Under the pieces are notes generated by a model that ran no database searches, was not told the DNA's origin, and saw only the letters and a program-made list of their open reading frames with translations. From the NCBI GenBank assembly GCA_022829145.1, contig CM040750.1, positions 1,894,501 through 1,958,500 of the forward strand: a stretch of DNA of 64,000 bases. Direction: 5' to 3'. The stretch comes from Albula goreensis. Lineage: Eukaryota; Chordata; Actinopteri; Albuliformes; Albulidae. The first letter of the stretch is position 1. Every line of letters begins with the position of its first letter. The position numbers and the translations under genes are program-made. Positions 52,620 to 64,000 of this stretch are shown here, in pieces.

Positions 52620-52830
52620 CTGGGCATCCCTACAGCTAGTTCCAGGGTGTATGCAAATATGATACGGATGGCTAAATCATTTCCTCATTTGGACATTACT
52701 GTAAACTACACGGGCATGGTGCAGCCTCCATTTTGGCCCTCACTAGCGGCGCCTCAACATTTTAGCAAACACAAGGGGGAACATCTTCAGCACACGTTTG
52801 AGGCATTAAGCTCCATCACCTGTATGCGGG
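52620..52830. promoter_or_regulatory. Candidate conserved noncoding element with POU octamer
   Basis: Contains the exact octamer ATGCAAAT at 52651-52658 and otherwise complex, repeat-free sequence. A POU or SOX-POU site is possible. Confidence 0.27.
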
Positions 52831-53888
52831 GGTAATGACAGACTTACCTCAGGTTAGTATTTTCTGATGACCCTCTCATAAGATACCTACACTATGCGGG
52901 CTGAATCTGACCCCAGCACAGTGGTTCATGGCCAATATCTCCATCCAAGATAGATTAGCTTGTAATAGGAGTCAAGAGACAGAGAAAGAGGCTAATAAGG
53001 GTGGCAAAAACATGTGGAAAATTGTGTTGGTATCAACCCCAGCTCAGGTATCAACCTCCACATAATCTTCCTTAGCATTATTTCCCTTATATCTGCATGA
53101 TGAGCACCCTGTTGCCGGGGGTGACTACCCCTCTGTTCTCCAGATCCCCCTTATTCTGTCGGATGGAAAACCGGGCTGAGGGCTCTTATCCAAAGCACAT
53201 CAGCATACATCCATATTTCAACTGGAGAACAAACACAAACAGGCCCTTTCACTGGCTCAGCTCTACCTCACACACACCCCCCCACCCCCACTCGACCAAC
53301 TGCAGTATACATTCAGCTTTGGCGGCCCCCAAGAATATTAACATGGCAGCCCACGCTGAATAATGTCCTCAGGGCATGGCTGTATAAACCACCTTCTATT
53401 TTCACCTTCGACACAACCCGCAAATTTATTACAAACCTAGTTGCTCTCCGTGGAGAAATCATACGATATCTGACAAGCGTAACTGACTATTCAAACACCA
53501 GTTATCTGTGCAAATACTTACAAGGTTTGATTCAATGGTTTCCTGTGCAGCCACCGACTTTATGAGCTCTCCCTGCTTTTATGTTTCAATCTCAATTTAT
53601 TTCAAAATAGCAAAATTAACTGTAATTTGTCAAAGGAAGCGGAGAATATGTAGGGTCTAATTATTACAACTCAAGTACAATCTTCCAGACGTCTTTTGTA
53701 AAGATTCAGAAAGCACACGTCACGCCAATGAATTCAAGACTGAACGGCATATATAAATGGACTTGTAGATTTTAGCAGCCTTCAGAGTGTGTGCATGCTT
53801 TCATTGTGGTGTAGATTACAGTCAATGAAGTTTAATGTGTGACTGTTCATGCGTCTGATCTCACCATACAGTGCAACTTGTGTACGCA

Positions 53889-53932
53889 AACACACACACA
53901 CTCACAGTCTCACACACACACACACACACACA

Positions 53933-54001
<69 letters not shown>
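53889..54001. repeat. Compound (CA)n/(CT)n microsatellite
   Basis: CA runs flank a CT run of about 11 copies. The tract is about 110 bases and ends abruptly at ggga. Confidence 0.97.
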
Positions 54002-54002
<1 letters not shown>

Positions 54003-55973
54003 GAGCTCAAAAATGGATGAATATTATATCTCGTCAACATGAGATCAAGTCTTCTGTTTTTACATTTTGGTATTGGACATTTTGAGGCTGAATTCCCCAA
54101 TGACTAATTTGTACTGTAAAAATTTGCAATTGCTCAGTCTTCACCCAATACAGTAATATATTATGGAGGGAAACTGGCTACAAGAAGATCTAGCCAACAT
54201 TAGAGCCTACACAGGCAGGCTAGGCAGGTTCTATGGAAAAATGATGTGCACTGGTGAGCTAAGAATAGCGGGTTGTAGCAGTGACTGTGGTTTCACACCA
54301 TTGTGTTACTCTCTCCCCATTTAAAGGTCCTCTGCAGAGGCTGCAGCAGTAGGATCTCCACTGTACTCCTGGTAAGAGTTTACACATGCACAGCTACACT
54401 GCCTCCATCCTGTTGCACTGAACACAAATGCCCTCACTACTCCTGTCTGGGTCCTAATCAGCATTTTCAAGCTCAGTTAGTGTGCAACACTGAAGAATAT
54501 CACCATGACATCACAGACTTTCAATCACAAGTCAATTAATAAGTATTCAAACAAAGACCAGACACAGAAGCCCACTCTGAAGCACTGTTGTGTGACATTG
54601 ACACATGATAAATGGTTTGGATAAAACAAGTATAATTCTGAAATAATAAGCATTATTATATGGTGACAGAAGTTGTAGTTTGAAATGAAACTGTTTAATT
54701 AAAAAATAACACATGTAATTGTGTGCCTCCCCTTTCCTCTCTTCAGAAATGCCAATGACAGCTGCCATACCGCTGCAGTAAGGCCTATCAGCATCACACT
54801 AAGAATTCCCACCCTCATATGACCTCTACAGGACGCTGCGTTGACCGCTGGGTTACCCTGCGCCCCCGGTGGCCCCTCCGCATTTAGGCAATGTTGTAAC
54901 GACATTGCTGAAATGTTGCGTGGATGTTGCGAGAGCTCCGCTTGCTAACTGAAAACTCCACGTGCTAACTGACTTAGCCCTTCCGTATCGACTCGGTGAG
55001 AGCATGTGTATGGGCCACACCACGAATGGGACCTGAGGGAGGTGGGGGAGCGGGAGGGGGGGATCAGGTTCCCTGTTCTCCTGCCCTCAGGAAGGATTAA
55101 TGATGTCATACATCACAGTGATGGATGGGACCAACGGTGGCGGCCGGTATTTTTCCCCCCTTCTCTCTCTCTTTTTTTTTTTTGAGAACAGAAGGACAGA
55201 GGAATCACAATTTAGTGTGATGAAGGAGAAAGAGAATATGACAATGTCGCTATGGCTCACAGACCAGCCAGCTTGCAGTGCCGCTGTGCTCTCGAACACA
55301 GCAGTCTGGGTGCAGTGACATTCAGGAAGTGAAGACCCAGCTGGCAAATCTTGTGTACAAATATAATCTCTGACAGACACCCCAGCCCCAGGCTTTGTCC
55401 TCTTGAAAAACCCTACTTTTCCAGCGGTGGAAACTTTCCCTCAGCTGTCTAAATCAACAACACACTTCCAAATGTTTTCCACCTATCAGGTACAGCATTC
55501 CCTTGGCCAAGAATTATGAGTGGTCACTGACCCTGTCTGACTCCCTTTGGTATTATCAATCAAAACTGAGTACACTGCCCCATTATGCAAACAGCAATAC
55601 ATCTGAACTGAACTGCTCTCAAGACCCACCATCTGAAAAAGGGAAAATGAGGGTGATCTACCAGGTGCTTTGGAACGGCTGATTGAGTGGTTAGCATAAT
55701 GAACACCTTGGCATTTCAGACAGACTTCCTGGCAATGAGTGCGCAGGTGGCCGCCATGCGCGTACCACCCAAGTATGACAACTGACAAGCCGTGTAAATT
55801 GGCGTTAAACCAATACCCCGTTCTTACATACGCTAATGCTCCCGGGCCCAATTTCAACCCAGATAATGTAAACGCGATATATATGGCAGTCGCCTGTGGG
55901 GGAACAAGGCCGAGAACAAATGCTGTTTGTATACAACAAATCCATATCTCCAAAAACACACAGGCTTTCATGT

Positions 55974-56030
55974 AAAAAAAAAAAAAAAAAAAAAAACATC
56001 CTTCAGAGATCAAAAAAAAAAAAAAAAAAA
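55974..56030. repeat. Twin poly(A) tracts
   Basis: Two A runs, of about 23 and 18 bases, are separated by catccttcagagatc. The CpG-containing sequence on the left (55725-55970) shows no recognisable retroposon. Confidence 0.9.
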
Positions 56031-58124
56031 CACTTGGGTTGTAGAGCCATCACAACGCATATTTTATCACACTCGCATCGGTAAGAAAATGTCTTATCTT
56101 AGACATTTCAGCACCCGCTTATATGTTTAAACCAAAATTTTTGCCCTTTTTAAAAATCTAGACCAGTCACTAATTTAGAATTTTTTTGACACTGCACACA
56201 CCTCCAACAGAAAAACAGTGAAAAAACATCATCAAAGACAGCTTGAGTAGACAAGTCCGCCAAACTCAGCTCTACACCATTTTAACAAAAAAATTCCAAA
56301 GACTCCATTATTTGAGAGCTGTTGACAGCAGAAAAACACAGAGGCTTTCAGTTGCTAACACAGACGTGCTTTTGGCACAGCACACATTTCAACTGACCGA
56401 CACCGAAAGGCGACTTTTTCATTCCTTATTTACTATACTGCCAATCAGCTAAGACAGCTGGTACACCTGTACACTCCAGACAAATGGTGCAAGTAGTGCT
56501 TTAAAAACTCAAACAGTCTTCCTCAAGCACTTCACACCAGGAGCAAAGAGTTTCTCTGTGTGAAAAGGTCCCTCCAACTGCCAATGTGAAGCCTAACAAT
56601 GAAAAATGATCACATGACTGCACGCACTGCACATAAGGGTTAAGCTGTGTTGGACCGAGGTGAACAGGTTGATGCCAGAAGCTCGGTGGAGTCGTTCTGC
56701 AGTGTCTGCTATCAATAAAACTGAAGTGAATAACCCCATTTTCATAAAAGCAAAAAGACAAAAAAAAAAAACATATAATACACTTTCGTGATATATAATG
56801 CATTGCAGTGACCCAGTCAAACATCCAAGGAGATGTAATTGCCTCCATTTCCTGTACAATTTGTGATCAAATAATACTGAAGGAAATGAAAGAGTAAATC
56901 ATTCCTTAACGCTGGGGTGAAGTATGTGTTCCGCCCGCCAGTCACTCAGCCAAGAAAGCACACCATCCTGCTATCAGTAATTAAGTGACCATTTAAACCT
57001 TTGAGACAAGCAGACCCTTTACTCTCACTGCAATTAACTGGCTACTGCATCTCCACCTCTGTCACGCGGTTGAAAAATTGTGTGCGCGCAACTTCAACAT
57101 TCATTAAAGAGGATGACTTGGATGAGGAGTGGTTATGAACGGAGCTCTACATGCTGTTTGTACAGTGTAAACACACACCTCTGCGATGGACTGATACAGT
57201 GGTGGCATGTCTCAATCCACTGACGGTGGGTGCAGACTCCAACACAATGGTGGGTGGATAATGCCGAGGCATTTTTCACCCAGCACAAACAAATTAATCA
57301 AGATTCCTCTCTTAGCAGATGGAGCACCCAGACCACCAGCACAAATGCATACCTAAGACAATGGTCCCATGACAGGGCAATACTGGAGAAACTCTGGGGT
57401 CTGAATGTGCTGGGACAGCACAATGCACATTTTGGAAAATCTAAATTGAAAATGAACTGTCGCCAGGCCCTGTTCTTCACTGACTACATTAGGTTCAGGT
57501 CCCTGAATGTCTCTGAAAAGCTGTCTTTGTTCTGTCTTCAACTGTTTGACTTCACTTATGACATAAAGATTATGGGCTGGGAGGGCTGTTTTTTTGGGGG
57601 GGGGGGAAAGAGTTGTGGCCAATGAGGCTCAAAAAGAGGTCCTTGCAGCTTCATCGTCTTTTTGACAGAACATGTTCAAGGCTTCTTTATCACCCCGCCC
57701 CCAACTGAGCTGCAGCAGAGGTGAAAAGTAAGAGCTGTAATAGAATGTCTTTCTTCCCTCACCTGGAAGTGGTGGGGGTGGGGGGGGGTTACAGGACTGG
57801 TGCAGCTGTAGGCTGCCTTCAGCTGTCTCTCGCTGTTTTTTGGTGAGCATTGCACAACAGCCCCTCCCCTTCTTTCCAGTGCTTTCACAGAGAGTCGCAG
57901 AGGAGAGAATTTATCCATATCCTTGACTATTCACTACCTGGAGCAAGTTCCTTTCTGTGCTAAGAAGCAAATAAGATGTGAGCACAAAGCAGCAGCTGCC
58001 GCCTGCTCGGGTGGACAATAGGCTCTATTAGAGGGCTTTCATAGAGCAGCGCCCCGCTCCCTCTGCCTCACTCTCCATGGAATAAAAAGACCCTCAGCAA
58101 ACCGATGGGGGGGAGAGGGAAGGG

Positions 58125-58126
<2 letters not shown>

Positions 58127-58158
<32 letters not shown>
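58127..58158. repeat. (GA)n microsatellite preceded by G-runs
   Basis: About 16 GA copies preceded by ggggggg and aggggggag. The block 58105-58130 adds G-quadruplex potential. Confidence 0.96.
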
Positions 58159-58161
<3 letters not shown>

Positions 58162-58499
58162 CCATGCCAGACCTGCTGAATGTTGCCAATGATCAGGACA
58201 AAACTCCTTAAAGTATGATTTCTTCCATTCATGAGGACTTCCATTCCATGAATTATGGAAGCTCATTCTTTGCTTGGGTGCAGAATGAAATATTCTGCCG
58301 ACCAAAGACCGGTATGGCGATGGAAACCTGTTTGACCCATGGTCTGTGACAGTCCTGCAATAAATTGCCACGATAAGAGCCTTTTAAAAAATTGGAATTG
58401 GGGGAGAAAGACACACCCCTCAATCTGTCTGCAGCAACATGGGGAAAATTCCATGTGCTTTACCCCAGGCAAGAAGAACATTTAAATTGAAACTACCCC

Positions 58500-58880
58500 C
58501 TGCAACTCCAACCCTCTCAATCCGGGGGCACTTCCATTAATCCTCAAGACACAATGATCAAGGAAAGTAATAATGGGATCCAATTACAAAGGGGAAAACC
58601 ATCTGAGGTGAGACATATAGCCATGTAAAGCAGGCCCAACTCTCTGATGTATTTAGAGCAATGTCACTGTGGCCATGAGGTTGACGGACCTGGCTATCTG
58701 CCCCCGGGGGACTTTCCTGAGGGAGACCATAACAGAGGAATCCCGTTAACGAGACAATAGTTTGATGATGAGTAAAGCTTCAGCAATCCCGGCACAACGG
58801 CGGTCCGATTAACTGACCGTTCAGAGAAACTAACCACGCAGACTGCTTCGTATTGGAGGTACTGCGCGCATGTTGGAGGA
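58500..58880. promoter_or_regulatory. Candidate conserved noncoding element
   Basis: Contains TAATCC at 58538-58543 and acaatgatcaagg at 58551-58563, which overlaps SOX-type ACAAT and a TCF/LEF-type core, then tccaattac and CpG-rich sequence to about 58860. Confidence 0.3.
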
Positions 58881-59639
58881 GCTCGTTGGTTTGAGTGGTT
58901 TCTGAGCCTGCAGGCTCCTCTGGCTGGAAAGAAGAAAATAAAATGCAAAAATAAGCATTCTGGCTGCTGGCATAAACTCCAAGGCCCGTCTAACCTTCAG
59001 AGAGGTTGCCTCCCTACTGGCCTTTCGCCAGATCCACTTTTCCAAAGGCAGAAGGGTTGGAGGGCAGACTGTGAACAGCATGAAGGAGGAGAGAGAGGAG
59101 TTTTTTTTTTAATAAAATAAATAATTAAAAAAAAAAAAAAGTGTTAAAAAAATTAAGAAATTCTTGTGATTATGCAGAAGCAGCTTCAGGAGAAGGCTCT
59201 CTGCCTCGACCCCCCTCAGAGCTGTGCTTGAGGACATTTCATTTTGATTCAAGTGTTTCACTGATGATTTCAATGACTCGGGTTTGCTTCCCTGGAACAA
59301 TTAAATCTAGTTCTGACTGCACCTGCACTTTAGTACATAGGAAAGAATCTGTTGCAGATCTTTTAACTCTGCTACTCATAATCAATTCTATAGTTGAAAC
59401 AGTAACATGATGCTTCCTGTGAGACATGGATATAAATCCATTTAGCATCTTTGTGAAGCACTGCCTCTTATGTTTGTTTATTGAAGTCCATTTCAGCCTA
59501 GAGTATGTAGGTTGGCTGGAGTATTAACCACCCAAGACAAGGACAAAACAGCACACTGTGACGAGATGGTTTCCCACCCTGCCCTCTGCCTTCCCATAAT
59601 GCACCCTGACTAAGTGCACTCTGACTGGAGTGGCTACTC

Positions 59640-60300
59640 TTTGATATTGTAGCAATTTCATAAATATTTTCAAAACACTTGATGGGATTAAGTCTATCAA
59701 TTAATTGTTTGCCGGAACATCATGCACTTGACAAAAAAATATGCTGTGATTAGAGTGCACTAATTAGACACTGTTTCACACAAATTTAATTACCTGTCAG
59801 CGTCATCTCCAAGATACCACTTTTATCTGTACATCGATAGCCATTAGAGCCTCAGGCCAATACAGGCGAGAGCTGCAGAGCAGTGGGAAAACTGGACCAA
59901 CTGCAGGCCTCAATTGGCTGCCAATAATAAATGCAGGTTTCACAACATTTGCATGAAGAAAGAATTGCGAGTCCCTAAATAAAAAAAGAAAAACATCTAA
60001 CCATGCCCTGTGCTGTGTATATATAATAACGCACACCGAAAAATCGACTTTCCTCTACTCCACTAATCTTTAATTCACAGCTGTAAGCGAAGTCATAATA
60101 ATTATCACACACAGTTTAATTGCTGTAATTAACAAGCCCATTTGGAAATTTAATGACAGCAAATGTTGATCAACAGCGCCTCTGCATTCCCATGCTTCAT
60201 AAAGATGGGATTAGCAAAACATCCTTATATAAGAGCAATGAATCATGGAACATAGATCATATTAGACCCTACATTTCATTCCTTTAACCTAGTTTTTGAA
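59640..60300. promoter_or_regulatory. Candidate conserved noncoding element cluster
   Basis: The densest set of homeodomain-type cores in the window: TAATTA at 59761-59766, 59787-59792, 60099-60104 and 60126-60131, caattaattg near 59699, and an ATTTGCAT octamer at 59947-59954. The 660 bases have no simple repeat. This is my best enhancer candidate, but the call rests on motif density only. Confidence 0.42.
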
Positions 60301-62879
60301 AGTACACTTGTGCTTTAAGGGAAGTCTAATTCAGTCCACTTAACGGCAGCCTAGTGTATGAGAATGGTAAACATTACATGAGCTGCATTGAGCATGACCG
60401 GTTGTAACTGTGTGGGTGAGACTACAGACTAACTGACTCGCATCCTCAGTTGTATCATTCAGTTGTTTACACTGGTGTGCCAGAGCAAAAGAGTACATTA
60501 TTCTTCCCATGGTCATTATTATCCATGAGGAAACTGAAACACTGGAAAAACTGTGACCCCCTCCCGCCACCCCAAAAGGTTCACTGTTTATCTGTTTGAA
60601 TGCGCCTCTGGAACCACTTCTGTACTTCAGAAGGACAGGGCCCATGCTAACTATGAGTCATGCTTTGTGTAACATTTGCACTTATTACACAGTTTTTGTT
60701 TGCTCATGCCGCACAATATAAATTTATTTTTTGAATGGATGCGCATAAAGACAAACGTAACAAATTCCTGTATTGGTATCTACTGGCACATGTCTTGGTC
60801 ACTTATTTATTCCAAACAAAGACATGCACCTATCTTCTCCAGACTATGTTCACTGTCGAATATTTTGGCTGGCGCTCTCTTCCATTCTCTTCAATAACAG
60901 ACTGTTACATTTGCTCGTGACCTAAAACATGAAACAGACAAGGCCTACCTCATGGTGTTGTATGGGTGAGGCAATGGGCTGCAGCTGTGGAAAAAGTTAC
61001 TGGCACAAAGCCTGTCCCCCACCCTCCCCAAAAATGAATAAAGTGTCTATCTGATGGGCACACTAACATAATTACACCTTATTATTTCCAAGCACTGAAA
61101 TAACAGGGCAAGCATTAAACCAAAACACTATCATACTTTACACGGATAAAGAATGGAAAGTGGCGTGATTTTGTACTATGGCTATAGAAATCTCTATGGA
61201 AAAATTAACAAGCTGGATAGCAAATCTAGCTCACAAAAAGACTGGTTGTATGATGAGACAAATGAAGCAAGCCAGGCCAGAAAATATCTACATACAAATG
61301 GCTATTAAAACTTGATGTACAAATAGACTGCAACTACCTAGCTCGTTGAATCTTGCTTGTCTTTATGACTACAAATACAAAAAGGCAAAGCTAAATCAAA
61401 ATGAAGCACATATTCTTGTAGCATATGATAAAGCCCTCACCTGTCTGAACTCCATTGCATTGACAATGTAGACCTCTACAACCTTGGTTTTAATGAAACA
61501 TTTTTCACTGTTACTTGATAGAAATTGATTGGATTTTTAGTTATACCTATGATTTTATATAATACTATTTACTTAAACATTAAGTCATATTATGCTCTCA
61601 GAAGCCAGGAACAGAGAAGTATGGTTTGGTGGAGGGTACTGGAGTTGAGGGGAGGGGTGAAGAGTGGGTCACTGAGGCCGTGACTAGCTTCTTATGAATA
61701 ACTTCTTTCACAAATTCCTATGATTCTGAGGCTAACAGCATAACTGGTCAGTTCTTTTCACACGCTGCTAATATTTCTCCCGTTTTCCATTTTTCTTAAT
61801 GCTATTTTGTCGCCTTGGTAACCTACTTCTCACCTAAATCACATCCTCAGCACTACCTGCGTGGCTGTGTAAACAGGTTACACATCTTTTAAGACTCACA
61901 AAATATTAGGGGCCTAAAGGATTGCAAATGCTTTTCAGGCATAAAAACAACCACGAAAACGTCATGGTATTTACATGCGAATTACTAAACAGTCGCAATG
62001 AGTGAAAATCACTATGACAATGGAATCTGCAGCAACTATGGGACTTTCCTCTTGATCCGTAGTAACATCTGTTCATGCCTATGTATACCTGGGGTAAAGG
62101 CGCTAAAACAGGGCGGAGATTTTGCAAATGAGGCCAATTAAGTATTCTGTCCAATTTTCTAAACCTTGCAGTAATCGCCACTTTGCGTGGGAATTTTTAC
62201 GACGTCTGAAAACAGGAGGAAATTTTGCGTTGATACAGACTATACTCGCTCTATGAAAGGCATGTTAATAAGTTGATCTCTCTCCTGCATACAGCAGCAG
62301 TCATCACACCCTCTTTCAGTTAACCAAACAGCAAACAGTGATGCGATATAGGTTTCACAGTCACAGAACAATTGCACCACTGGAGGAACTTGAGCCACGC
62401 GCCTAATATGAAATACTCTGTTGGCTGTGGTGAATCTAACGTTAATGTTACATGTATTTTCTTCCAGATCTTTTCAAAGTGCAGTTGCATGGGTGGATCA
62501 CACAAAGAACATGTGTTCAGAAACAGAAAACACACATACCCAATGAACATATAGGTTGTGTGGGTTGCAAATAATCACAAATGTTGCAAAATATAGCTGT
62601 TCACGTCACTGCAGCTTTATTTTCAGGTATAGATCTACAGAAAGTGAGAGGGTGGAACAAGTAGAATGTCAGCTTGTTGTAATAACTTCAAATCAGTATT
62701 ACTATTCTTTCACTACTGGACCAACAGTGATACTGGATGACTATTAAAATTGGACCGCCTTTTGCCAGCATTATGTTGTAGGAAAGATTTTTGTATGCAG
62801 CCAAACGCCATGCCATCTTTTATTTCCTCAATTATTTGTCATGTTAGCCTGTTCTTAATACATTATTTTGAACATGATG

Positions 62880-63240
62880 TCACTCAAAAACATCTGAACT
62901 CCCCTTGGTTGGTGTTTAATTCCTATGCTGTAACACGATATTATGAAGCGGCGTCTCGTTGGCCGATATATTTATTACCGCATCAGTAAATTTAAGCTGA
63001 TCGTTGCTCCATATTAATTTCGTAGTTCCTTGTTATCTGGATGTGTATGCATGCCATATCTGTCATTTTTTATGGGCGTCTCCTGTTGCAAAATTGCTAA
63101 ATGAGGGCGTTTAATTTTTTTGACTGCGACTATTCCTTAGTTAATCTGGATAGTTTATCAAGTCTCGAGACATAATAATACTGAATATATTGACCACCTT
63201 TTCAAAAAAGTTTGATTAAGAAAATACCTGCGGCTGTTAA
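62880..63240. promoter_or_regulatory. Candidate conserved noncoding element
   Basis: Retained CpGs (gcggcgtctcgttggccg) sit with tttattaccgc, atattaatttcg, gcgtttaatttt and gttaatctgg. No coding signal or simple repeat is seen. Confidence 0.27.
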
Positions 63241-63569
63241 ATGTTGACTGAGATTCCAAACGTTGGATATGTTAAAAATCGCTGCTTGTCAACAATAAGA
63301 ACAATTCTGCCTCTTTTTTGAGGTGATACATTTTTGTTTTACTGTTGGTTTATCCAGAATTCACACAAAAATGGTCCCATTCAAAAAAGGCAAGATCACT
63401 GAAGGATGTCGAGTTTACTTTTATTGTTGTTTTGTCTACATGATATGGTAGTATTCAAACAGTGATTTGCTGGGGGAAAAAATCAGCCACACACTCGTAC
63501 ACACAAGCATGTATTATTATGCTTTGTGTAGTGGTTAGGACTTGGCTCTAAAGAAGCCATTTTCATAAA

Positions 63570-63920
63570 CTTGTCTCTTCAACTTCACCAAAGACCCAGA
63601 ATAAATGCTTGGCAAAACTGTCGAATTAGGTTTAGCGGCGTGTCCATTGGTGACGGGGTGTGAGGGACATGTGCGAAGGGCCCGAAGGTGACCGGCATGT
63701 CAAGCGTGAAGACGCGCAGGTGATTAACATTTCCTCTGGTTGGTCCGAGGATGGGATGGAAGGGGGTTGCTAGGAGCTGACCTGCAGCAAAGCGCGAGGG
63801 GGAATTGGTGAAATCACCCGCGTGGCCATGATGTTTGTCGGCGACGCGTAGTCGCCTCTCACCTCCTGTCAGCAGACCCTGGGAAGCGCCCCTTAGGCTC
63901 GGGAAGGGGGACGGATCACA
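63570..63920. other. CpG-rich patch, possible regulatory element
   Basis: About 350 bases with dense CpG (for example gcggcgtg, gacgcgcagg, gcgacgcgtagtcgcc). A 114-residue minus-strand frame crosses it but does not match CDKAL1 or any protein I know, and its composition does not look coding. A local CpG island or a conserved element is more likely. Confidence 0.35.
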
Positions 63921-64000
63921 GCTCAGCATGCTCCAGTGAGCCTCAGTAAATCACAGTAAATAGGTCTCCACGTTACTGAAGGGCACTGAGCAGGCAGGGG

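Larger units (their letters stand above)
48400..64000 (-). other. CDKAL1: CDKAL1 upstream intron, 3' portion (open at right edge)
   Basis: This is at least 15.6 kb of the intron that precedes the exon at 48233-48399. The previous exon should encode the iron-sulphur-binding CLNACTYC segment; I looked for its reverse complement and did not find it. The intron holds CA/CT repeats at 53.9 kb, a GA tract at 58.1 kb, twin poly(A) tracts at 56 kb, a CpG-rich patch at 63.6-63.9 kb and several candidate conserved noncoding stretches listed separately. I recognised nothing in 48450-49100, 50350-52600, 52850-53850, 54010-55700, 56050-58050 and 60310-62850 beyond short homopolymers. Confidence 0.85.

Noticed and set aside
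55486-56013. 175-residue minus-strand open frame
   Set aside because: Begins in poly(T) giving a Phe run; no homology recognised.
63585-63929. 114-residue minus-strand frame as a possible upstream CDKAL1 exon
   Set aside because: Does not resemble the expected CxxxCxxC-containing segment and lacks matching splice phase.

Overview
The window looks like intronic DNA of a vertebrate, most likely a ray-finned (teleost) fish. It has long CA/TG microsatellites, tRNA-derived SINE remnants with teleost-style LINE-like tails, scattered poly(A) tracts, and almost no protein-coding sequence. I found no operon, ribosome-binding site, tRNA or rRNA gene, CRISPR array or complete transposon.

The only coding sequence I can identify with confidence is two consecutive exons of CDKAL1 on the minus strand. 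CDKAL1 is the tRNA methylthiotransferase that makes ms2t6A at position 37 of tRNA-Lys(UUU). The upstream exon (48233-48399) and the downstream exon (34692-34837) have clean GT/AG splice sites and matching phase. Together they encode about 103 contiguous residues of the radical-SAM core. A 13.4 kb intron (34838-48232) lies between them. At least 15.6 kb of the preceding intron runs to the right edge and at least 34.7 kb of the following sequence runs to the left edge. I could not find the neighbouring exons (the cluster-binding CxxxCxxC exon before, the next radical-SAM exon after), so they probably lie outside the window.

Layout from left to right: a CpG-dense stretch at the left edge (1-320); intron with microsatellites, a 36-bp minisatellite (13.9-14.8 kb), SINE remnants (11.3, 20.8, 23.0, 31.6, 31.9 kb), a very long GT tract (22.1 kb) and TG-rich DNA (26.6-27.1 kb); G-rich and C-rich tracts and a GC-rich patch (32.8-33.9 kb); the downstream CDKAL1 exon; the central intron with more TG-rich DNA (36.6-37.0 kb) and a 29-bp minisatellite (43.3-43.8 kb); the upstream exon; then a right-hand intron with CA/CT and GA repeats.

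In vertebrates the CDKAL1 introns are known to carry many highly conserved noncoding elements, thought to act over long range on the neighbouring developmental gene SOX4. Several stretches here look like such elements by eye: no simple repeats, retained CpGs, and clustered TAATTA/TAATCC, TCF/LEF, SOX or POU octamer motifs. The best are at 18.6, 49.7-50.3 and 59.6-60.3 kb. They are candidates only, because conservation cannot be measured from one sequence. I see no convincing sign of a new molecular system; the most interesting content is this possible regulatory landscape and the unusual tandem repeats.
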